Source: Rhodospirillales bacterium
Lineage (GTDB): Bacteria > Pseudomonadota > Alphaproteobacteria > Rhodospirillales > JAOUPW01
Direction: 5' to 3'
NCBI GenBank assembly: GCA_029879665.1
Contig: JAOUPW010000183.1
Location: 1-5,103, forward strand
Length of the DNA stretch: 5,103 nt
Shown here: positions 1 through 5,103 of the stretch, piece by piece
How the letters are laid out: each line of letters begins with the position of its first letter
Numbering within the stretch: position 1 is the stretch's first letter
The notes under the pieces: model-generated
Databases searched by the model: none
Seen by the model: only the letters and a program-made list of their open reading frames with translations
What the model was told of the DNA's origin: nothing
Program-made: the position numbers and the translations under genes

Positions 1-1184
1 CCGAAGCGTACAGGCCTGAAGCCCCGCCACCGCCGCCCCGGGGCGCCCGCGTCGCCCGCGTCGCCCTCCTTCTGCCGTTGAGCGGCCCGGCATCCACGGT
101 TGGCAGGGCCATGCAGGACGCCGCCCAACTGGCGATGTTTTCCTTCGCCGACGAAAAATTCGAATTGTTGTTTCATGATACCGGCGGCACGCCGGAAGGG
201 GCCCGCGCCGCGGCCCAGATGGCCATCGGTGACGGCGCCGATCTGATTCTGGGACCCCTGCTGGCGCCGTCGGTGCGCGCGGTCGCTGATGCGGCCCGGG
301 CGGCGAACCTACCGGTGATTGCCTTTTCGTCCGACCGCACTGTCGCCGGCGGCGGCATTTACACCATGGGATTTTTCCCCCACGCCGAAGTGAACCGGGT
401 AGTGCGGTTTGCGCGGGCCAGGGGGCTGATAAGATTTGCCGCCCTCGCGCCGGCCAACGACTACGGACGTACAGTGGTCGGCGCCCTGGAAAACGTGGCG
501 GCGGCAGTTGGCGCCGTCGTCGTTCAGGTCAGCTACTATGATCCCCTGGCGACGGACTTTTCGCCGGTGGTTCGTCAGCTTGCCAATTACGGCGGCCGCC
601 GCCAGGCGCTGATCGACCAGAGGGCGGCACTGGAAGCTCGGGACGATGACATCGCCAAGCGGGCGTTGGAACGGCTCCGCGCTCACCAGACCATCGGCGA
701 CCTTCCCTTCGATGCCCTGCTGGTGGCCGACGGCGGCAAGCGGCTGCAGGCGGTCGCGGCCCTGCTTCCTTTTTATGATATCGACCCCAAGAAGGTTCAG
801 ATGCTGGGTACCGGCCAGTGGGATGAAGCCGGTACCGGCGCCGAACCGGCGCTGGTCGGCGGCTGGTACGCGGCCCCCGCCCCCGAAGACCGCAAAGAAT
901 TCGAATCCCAATACACCGCCCTGTTCGGCAAGGCGCCCCACCGGCTGGCAACCCTGGCCTATGACGCGACCGCGCTGGCCGCGGTGCTGGCGCGATCGAA
1001 AGACGGCCCGGACATGAGCCACCGGGCGATTACCTCGGCCAACGGATTCGCCGGCCGCGACGGCATTTTCCGGTTTCCGCCCGAAGGCGTCGCCGAGCGG
1101 GGGCTGGCGGTGCTGAAGGCCCAGCCTCAGGGCGCCGAAGTCATCAGCAAATCACCGGAAACCTTCGAGCCGGCGATCAACTAA
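1..1184 (+). CDS. LppC/LpoA-like penicillin-binding protein activator (type-1 periplasmic binding fold), 5' end outside window
   Basis: The frame is open from the first complete codon at position 3 to TAA at 1182-1184, giving 393 visible residues. A TTG at 78 could look like a start, but the family core strand (VALLLPLSG) begins upstream of it, so the gene continues to the left. A proline-rich linker (EAPPPPPRG) precedes this strand, as expected between a lipoprotein N-terminus and the folded domain; the signal peptide and lipobox are not in view. Other family-like segments are GADLILGPLLAPSV, then LANLPVIAFSSD-like text near 305-335, a charged helical stretch around 590-690, PFDALLVADGG near 705-735, and a C-terminal GRDGIFRF. 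Type-1 periplasmic-binding folds also occur in amino-acid ABC transporters, but the layout fits the LppC/LpoA group better. In E. coli LpoA is an outer-membrane lipoprotein that stimulates PBP1a. That role is not shown for this protein, so no symbol is given. The gene converges on hemW. Confidence 0.85.
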   Translation, partial: EAYRPEAPPPPPRGARVARVALLLPLSGPASTVGRAMQDAAQLAMFSFADEKFELLFHDTGGTPEGARAAAQMAIGDGADLILGPLLAPSVRAVADAARAANLPVIAFSSDRTVAGGGIYTMGFFPHAEVNRVVRFARARGLIRFAALAPANDYGRTVVGALENVAAAVGAVVVQVSYYDPLATDFSPVVRQLANYGGRRQALIDQRAALEARDDDIAKRALERLRAHQTIGDLPFDALLVADGGKRLQAVAALLPFYDIDPKKVQMLGTGQWDEAGTGAEPALVGGWYAAPAPEDRKEFESQYTALFGKAPHRLATLAYDATALAAVLARSKDGPDMSHRAITSANGFAGRDGIFRFPPEGVAERGLAVLKAQPQGAEVISKSPETFEPAIN

Positions 1185-1210
1185 AGCGAATTCCGGGCGG
1201 AACGGCGCTT
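1184..1210. terminator. Possible bidirectional terminator between convergent genes
   Basis: An imperfect hairpin sits in the 32-bp gap between the two stop codons. The outer arms are AAGCG (1184-1188) and CGCTT (1206-1210); the inner arms are TTCC (1191-1194) and GGAA (1199-1202), with loop GGGC. The two stems are separated by 2 and 3 unpaired bases. Only on the minus strand is it followed by a short T-rich stretch (TTTAGTT), so if it works it more likely ends the rph-rdgB-hemW transcript. The stem is short and lacks a real T-tract. Confidence 0.3.
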
Positions 1211-1216
1211 CAGGCC

Positions 1217-2371
1217 TCACGCGTCGAGAAGGGCGGCGATCACGCCGTCGAGCCGGACCATCCCGGCTTCGGTCGCCCTGAGCCCCCGCTGATCCAGGGT
1301 CACGTAGCCTTCTTGTTTTAGGCGGCAAAGGGTCTCAGGATCGAAAGAATCTTCCAGGGCACGTCCATTTTGATATCGAAATAAAATTCGATCCAGCCCG
1401 TCCGTCAATCGCATGCCCATGAGAACCCGCTCTTCGAATCTTTCTTTGGCGCTTAAGGAAGTTCGCGTGATCGTACCGTTACCAGATTTTTCCACAGAGG
1501 TTAGCCATCGTTCAGGGGAAGGGGTCTGTGTGACAGATTGGGTTATGCCATTAATCGTAATGCGCCCATGTGCTCCGGGGCCGACCCCGATATAGTCCCC
1601 GCCCTGCCAGTAGGTCAGGTTGTGGCGGCATTCCTCAAGGGGGCGGGCATGGTTGGAAACTTCGTAAGCGGGCAGGCCCGCCTGGGACAGAAGGTCCCGG
1701 GTTTCCCTAAACATTACGTATCCGGAATCATTATCCGCCGGCGAAACCCCCTCCCTGTGGAAGGCGGTGCCGGGTTCGATGGTCAGCTGGTAGAGCGACA
1801 GGTGGCCCGCAGCCAGATCCAGGGCCTCCGCCAACTCCCGGCGCCACGCGGCGGCGGATTGTCCGGGACGGGCGTAGATCAGGTCGAAGCTGGTGCGGGA
1901 AAAAATATCCCGGGCGGCGGTGAGCGCCGCCCGGGCCTCGGCGGCGGAATGATGACGGCCGAGGAATCGGAGGGCCTCATCCTCCAGGGACTGCACGCCC
2001 AAGGATAACCGGTTGACGCCGGCGTCGCGGAAGGCGCGGAACCGGCCGGCTTCGGCGGAGGTGGGGTTAGCTTCCAGGGTAATTTCCAGATCCTCGGCCA
2101 CCGGCCAGCGAGCGCGGACCCGCCCGATCAGGGCGGCGGCGGTTTCCGGTTCCATCAGGGATGGTGTGCCGCCGCCGAAAAAAATGCTGGTGACCGTTTG
2201 CGCAGGGGTGTCGGCGGCGAAGTGGTCCAGTTCGGCCAGCAGCGCCGCCCGCCAGCGGGCATGATCAATGGATTGGGAAACGTGGCTGTTAAAATCGCAA
2301 TAGGGGCATTTGGATAGGCAGAAGGGCCAGTGGATATAAACGGCAAAACCGGCGACGGAACGGTCTGTCAC
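1217..2371 (-). CDS. hemW: HemW, radical SAM heme chaperone (HemN-like; often labelled coproporphyrinogen III oxidase-like)
   Basis: The 384-residue protein is a radical-SAM enzyme of the HemW group. The CX3CX2C cluster motif is C18, C22 and C25 (FCLSKCPYCDF), which binds the 4Fe-4S cluster, followed by the SAM-binding GGGTPS at 66-71. Further HemW-like segments are LSLGVQSLEDEALRFLGR, DLIYARPGQ, LSLYQLTIEPGTAF and the signature HNLTYW in the RHNLTYWQGGDYIGVGPG stretch. HemW proteins bind heme and are linked to its insertion into respiratory enzymes; they lack the true oxidase activity of HemN, although databases often name them so. The frame is open up to an ATG at 2440, inside rdgB, but GTG at 2371 is preferred: AGGGAG lies 8 nt upstream and the product then starts just before the family's core strand. 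The start is 4 nt past the rdgB stop, suggesting translational coupling. The length is normal for the family. Confidence 0.96.
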   Translation of the reverse strand: MTDRSVAGFAVYIHWPFCLSKCPYCDFNSHVSQSIDHARWRAALLAELDHFAADTPAQTVTSIFFGGGTPSLMEPETAAALIGRVRARWPVAEDLEITLEANPTSAEAGRFRAFRDAGVNRLSLGVQSLEDEALRFLGRHHSAAEARAALTAARDIFSRTSFDLIYARPGQSAAAWRRELAEALDLAAGHLSLYQLTIEPGTAFHREGVSPADNDSGYVMFRETRDLLSQAGLPAYEVSNHARPLEECRHNLTYWQGGDYIGVGPGAHGRITINGITQSVTQTPSPERWLTSVEKSGNGTITRTSLSAKERFEERVLMGMRLTDGLDRILFRYQNGRALEDSFDPETLCRLKQEGYVTLDQRGLRATEAGMVRLDGVIAALLDA

Positions 2372-2375
2372 AGGC

Positions 2376-2978
2376 TTATCTCCCTGAGAAACAGGCCGCC
2401 ACAAGTTTCCGAAACGCATCGGCGCGGTGGCTGATGGCATGTTTGCCGGCGGGGTCCATTTCGCCGAAGGTAATCACATGGCCGGCGGGGATAAAAAACG
2501 GGTCGTAACCGAAGCCGCGCTCGCCCCGGGGCGGCCAGACCAGCTCGCCGTGGATGCGGCCTTCGAAAGTTTCCACATGCCCGTCGGGCCAGCACAGCGC
2601 CAGGGCGCAGGTGAAATTGGCGCGGCGGTTGTCCAGGCCTTTCAGGGCGGCCTCGACCTTTTCCATGGCGGCGGTAAAATTCTTGTCCGGCCCGGCCCAG
2701 CGGGCGGAATAGATGCCGGGCTCCCCCCCCAACGCTGAAACCTCCAGCCCGGAATCATCGGCCAGGGCCGGCAGACCCGAGGCCTCCGCCGCCGCGCGGG
2801 CCTTGATCAGGGCGTTTTCCAAAAAGGTTTTTCCCGTTTCCTCGGGTTCCGCCAGGTCCAGTTGAGCGGCGGAAACCACGTCGACGCCGAACGGCGCCAG
2901 CAGCTCCGCGATCTCGCGGACCTTTCCAGGGTTATGGCTGGCGATCACCAGCCGCCCGCCTTCAAAGCGCCTGGCCAT
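2376..2978 (-). CDS. rdgB: RdgB/HAM1 family non-canonical purine NTP pyrophosphatase
   Basis: This 200-residue protein is a full-length member of the ITPase (Ham1/RdgB) family, which hydrolyses dITP, ITP and XTP to monophosphate and pyrophosphate, keeping deaminated purines out of DNA and RNA. The N-terminal substrate motif is SHNPGK (14-19). The motif ENALIKA follows at 54-60, then LADDSGLEV (72-80) with the catalytic/metal aspartates D74 and D75, then GIYSARWAG (88-96), GFGYDPFF (155-162) and the C-terminal KHAISHR (179-185) of base recognition. The ATG at 2978 is chosen because any later start would remove part of the SHNPGK region; its Shine-Dalgarno match is weak. The gene begins 17 nt after the rph stop, and hemW begins 4 nt after its own stop, so it is the middle gene of a likely operon. 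Codons 83-86 contain a run of eight G, noted as a finding. Confidence 0.97.
   Translation of the reverse strand: MARRFEGGRLVIASHNPGKVREIAELLAPFGVDVVSAAQLDLAEPEETGKTFLENALIKARAAAEASGLPALADDSGLEVSALGGEPGIYSARWAGPDKNFTAAMEKVEAALKGLDNRRANFTCALALCWPDGHVETFEGRIHGELVWPPRGERGFGYDPFFIPAGHVITFGEMDPAGKHAISHRADAFRKLVAACFSGR
2380..2385 (-). promoter_or_regulatory. Ribosome binding site deciding the hemW GTG start
   Basis: On the minus strand this reads AGGGAG, 8 nt before the GTG at 2371. It overlaps the last codons of rdgB, so hemW translation is probably coupled to the end of rdgB. It supports the GTG start over the longer ATG alternative at 2440. Confidence 0.75.
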
Positions 2979-2995
2979 GAATTACGCCCGGCCTA

Positions 2996-3715
<720 letters not shown>

Positions 3716-3723
3716 GGGCAAAA

Positions 3724-3729
3724 TCCTTT
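3724..3729 (-). promoter_or_regulatory. Ribosome binding site for rph
   Basis: On the minus strand this reads AAAGGA, 8 nt before the ATG at 3715. The spacing favours this ATG over the TTG at 3721, which would lie only 2 nt from it. Confidence 0.75.
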
Positions 3730-3744
3730 ATCCAAGATCAAACG

Positions 3745-3770
3745 GCCATCAAATGGAGCCATTTGATGGC
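3745..3770. repeat. 12-bp perfect inverted repeat in the rph leader
   Basis: The arms are GCCATCAAATGG (3745-3756) and CCATTTGATGGC (3759-3770), separated by only AG. It lies 15 bp upstream of the rph ribosome binding site. In RNA it would form an 11-bp stem with a GCUC loop (read in the rph direction). There is no T-run on either side, so it does not look like an intrinsic terminator. Partial copies of the half-site flank it: ATCAAACGG at 3737-3745 and ATTTGAT at 3776-3782. It could be an operator for a dimeric regulator or a structured leader element; no known regulator is recognised. Confidence 0.85.
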
Positions 3771-3807
3771 AGATAATTTGATCGATTCCATAGAGTTAGA
3801 GAAACTC

Positions 3808-3821
3808 CCCACGCATGTGGG
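3808..3821. repeat. Small inverted repeat in the rph leader
   Basis: CCCAC (3808-3812) and GTGGG (3817-3821) flank GCAT. Just beside it, GAGTT (3793-3797) and AACTC (3803-3807) form a second small dyad. Both lie in the predicted untranslated leader of rph. They are short enough that chance in GC-rich DNA is possible. Confidence 0.35.
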
Positions 3822-3849
3822 CGGGCAACGCCATGGTAAATTTCGAGCC

Positions 3850-3878
3850 AAACTAGACCGCCCCGGAGTTGAAGTCAA
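3850..3878 (-). promoter_or_regulatory. Candidate sigma-70-type promoter for rph-rdgB-hemW
   Basis: On the minus strand a -35 TTGACT (3873-3878) is followed after 17 bp by TAGTTT (3850-3855). The -35 matches five of six consensus bases, the -10 only about three of six. Transcription would start near 3843, leaving a leader of about 128 nt that carries the inverted repeats. A closer promoter cannot be excluded. Confidence 0.4.
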
Positions 3879-3902
3879 AGCCAGCCAAAGAGCCGGGCTC
3901 CG

Positions 3903-3931
3903 TTGACCTGGGGGCTTCACCAACCTAAATT
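3903..3931 (+). promoter_or_regulatory. Candidate sigma-70-type promoter for hrcA-grpE
   Basis: A -35 TTGACC (3903-3908) and a -10 TAAATT (3926-3931) are separated by 17 bp. The -35 matches five of six consensus bases and the -10 four of six. The start would fall near 3938, about 29 nt before the hrcA ATG. The text GTTGAC and CCTAAAT also partly resembles alphaproteobacterial heat-shock sigma-32 promoters (CTTG and CYTATNT), so RpoH control is possible. The -35 is 24 bp from that of the divergent rph candidate. Confidence 0.6.
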
Positions 3932-3966
3932 CTGGGCGCCCCCGGAAAGGGCACGGAACCGACACC

Positions 3967-5001
3967 ATGATTACCGAACTCAACGAACGCTCGCGGCAGA
4001 TCTTCCGTAAGATCATCGACGCCTATGTGGAAACCGGCGAACCGGTCGGCTCGCGCACCCTTGCGCGGCGCCTGGAACAGACGCTGTCGCCGGCCACCAT
4101 CCGCAATGTGATGGCGGACCTGGAGGAACTCGGCCTCCTGTTCGCGCCGCACACCTCGGCCGGCCGGCTGCCGACAGAATTGGGCCTGCGGATGTACGTG
4201 GACGGTTTTTTGGAAATTGGCGACCTCACCGACGAAGAGCGGGAAAGCATCGAGGGGCATTGCACCGCCTCGGGCACCAGCCTGGAAGGGCTGCTCGGCG
4301 AAGCGACCAGCGCGCTTAGCGGCCTGTCGCGGTGCGCCAGTCTGGTGATGGCGCCGAAAACGGAAAGCCCGCTCCGGCATATCGAATTTGTCAACCTCAG
4401 CCCAGGCCGTGCTCTGGTGGTGATGGTCACCGAAAACGGGATTGTCGAAAACCGGATCGTCGAGGTGCCGGCGAACATTACCCCTTCGGCTCTGGTCGAG
4501 GCGACCAATTTCCTGAGCGCCCGCCTGGTCGGGCGCACCCTGCGCAACGCCAGGGATGAAATCAACGCCGAACTTTCCGCGCACCGCGCGGAACTGAATG
4601 AGCTGACAAAGCGCGTGGTTACCGCCGGACTGGCCACCTGGGCCGGCGGCGAAACCGGCGGGTCGTTGATCATTCGCGGCCAGGCCAACCTGCTGGAAGA
4701 CATCGGCGCGGCGACCGACCTGGAACAGATACGCCATCTGTTTCAGGCCCTGGAAACCAAGGAAATGATGTCCCGGCTTCTGGTTCTGGCCGAAGGCGGG
4801 CATGGTGTGCAGATTTTTATCGGCGCCGATAACCAGTTGTTCAACATGGCGGGATGCTCCATGATCGTCGGGACCTATCATAACCGCAATCAGCAGGTCA
4901 TCGGCGCCATCGGCGTGATCGGCCCGACCCGGATAAATTATGCCCGCATCATTCCCATGGTGGACTACACCGCAAACCTGATCGGAAAACTGATTGGATG
5001 A
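3967..5001 (+). CDS. hrcA: HrcA, heat-inducible transcription repressor
   Basis: This 344-residue protein is HrcA, the repressor that binds CIRCE operators in front of chaperone genes and is kept active by GroEL. The N-terminal winged-helix DNA-binding domain spans roughly residues 1-78: ETGEPVGSRTLARRL at 22-36, then SPATIRNVMADLEELGLL at 41-58, and PHTSAGRLPTELGLRMYVD at 61-79, the most conserved block in the family. The remaining GAF-like and dimerisation regions include GGSLIIRGQANLLE and a C-terminal VQIFIGADN and GPTRINY (319-325). The length matches the family norm. The ATG at 3967 is the only plausible start, because an in-frame stop lies at 3904 with no ATG, GTG or TTG between; its Shine-Dalgarno match (GGAA, 8 nt upstream) is weak. 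grpE follows after 10 nt, so the two form a heat-shock operon. No CIRCE is seen upstream, so autoregulation is not supported here. Confidence 0.98.
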   Translation: MITELNERSRQIFRKIIDAYVETGEPVGSRTLARRLEQTLSPATIRNVMADLEELGLLFAPHTSAGRLPTELGLRMYVDGFLEIGDLTDEERESIEGHCTASGTSLEGLLGEATSALSGLSRCASLVMAPKTESPLRHIEFVNLSPGRALVVMVTENGIVENRIVEVPANITPSALVEATNFLSARLVGRTLRNARDEINAELSAHRAELNELTKRVVTAGLATWAGGETGGSLIIRGQANLLEDIGAATDLEQIRHLFQALETKEMMSRLLVLAEGGHGVQIFIGADNQLFNMAGCSMIVGTYHNRNQQVIGAIGVIGPTRINYARIIPMVDYTANLIGKLIG

Positions 5002-5011
5002 CAAACCGACA

Positions 5012-5103
5012 ATGAACGAAACCAACGACACCCCCCCGAAAGACGAGGAAGAAAACGCCGAAGCCATCGACGGCGAAGAAAAAGGCGCTGCGCCGGAAGG
5101 TAA
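5012..5103 (+). CDS. grpE: GrpE, DnaK nucleotide exchange factor (N-terminal fragment)
   Basis: Thirty complete codons are visible before the window ends. They begin at ATG 5012 and encode a very acidic, probably disordered tail (MNETNDTPPKDEEENAEAID, then more Glu, Lys and Ala). Such a tail is typical of GrpE, whose long dimer-forming helix starts after it, but no conserved GrpE motif is yet in view. The identification therefore rests mainly on position: grpE commonly follows hrcA, here with a 10-nt gap. GrpE drives ADP release from DnaK in the DnaK-DnaJ-GrpE folding system. The Shine-Dalgarno match is poor, so translation may be coupled to the end of hrcA. A run of seven C lies at codons 7-9. 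Confidence 0.85.
   Translation, partial: MNETNDTPPKDEEENAEAIDGEEKGAAPEG

Noticed and set aside
78..80. TTG as the start of the activator gene
   Set aside because: The frame is open to the window edge, and the conserved first strand VALLLPL is encoded upstream of it, so the true start lies outside.
309..1022. A 237-residue open frame antisense to the activator gene
   Set aside because: It has no family features and lies wholly inside a well-supported gene; explained by GC-rich third positions.
3745..3770. The palindrome as an intrinsic terminator or an IS end
   Set aside because: No T-tract follows on either strand, the stem is not GC-rich, and there is no transposase gene or target duplication nearby.
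3796..3834. A 12-codon reading frame (MALPAHMRGEFL) on the minus strand in the rph leader, a possible leader peptide
   Set aside because: It has no Shine-Dalgarno match upstream and no telling residue run; a frame this short is expected by chance.
5031..5037. Run of seven C near the start of grpE as a frameshift signal
   Set aside because: The frame continues normally as an acidic GrpE-like tail, and a C7 run is unremarkable at this GC content.
3925..5067. A 380-residue open frame antisense to hrcA
   Set aside because: It has no recognisable domain, and hrcA on the other strand is certain. Long antisense frames are a usual by-product of GC-rich codon use.

Overview
The window is a GC-rich, densely coded piece of bacterial chromosome. 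Its gene content and order point to an alphaproteobacterium, probably close to Rhodospirillales. A block of rph, rdgB and hemW lies on the minus strand. It is divergent from hrcA and grpE on the plus strand and convergent with a gene for an LppC-type 'penicillin-binding protein activator'. This order is familiar from alphaproteobacterial chromosomes. The taxonomic call is inferred from gene order and protein style, not from a marker-gene comparison.

Layout. Positions 1-1184 (+) hold the 3' part of a type-1 periplasmic-binding-fold protein (LppC/LpoA-like); its N-terminus and any lipoprotein signal lie outside the window. A 32-bp convergent gap follows, with an imperfect hairpin. Then, reading leftward on the minus strand from 3715, come rph (RNase PH), rdgB (ITP/XTP pyrophosphatase) and hemW (radical-SAM heme chaperone). 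Their gaps are 17 nt and 4 nt, so they are probably one operon. Positions 3716-3966 form a 251-bp divergent control region. It has a good sigma-70-type promoter for hrcA, a weaker candidate for rph, and a striking 12-bp perfect inverted repeat just upstream of the rph ribosome binding site. Positions 3967-5001 (+) are hrcA. grpE starts 10 nt later and runs off the right edge.

How the genes fit together. RNase PH trims RNA 3' ends, RdgB cleans the nucleotide pool and HemW handles heme; these are housekeeping functions linked mainly by co-transcription. HrcA (heat-shock repressor) and GrpE (DnaK nucleotide exchange factor) form the start of a heat-shock operon.

I see no mobile element, CRISPR array, RNA gene or defence system. 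All five well-covered genes look intact and carry their family motifs. The most unusual part is the repeat cluster in the rph leader. No CIRCE operator is visible in front of hrcA.
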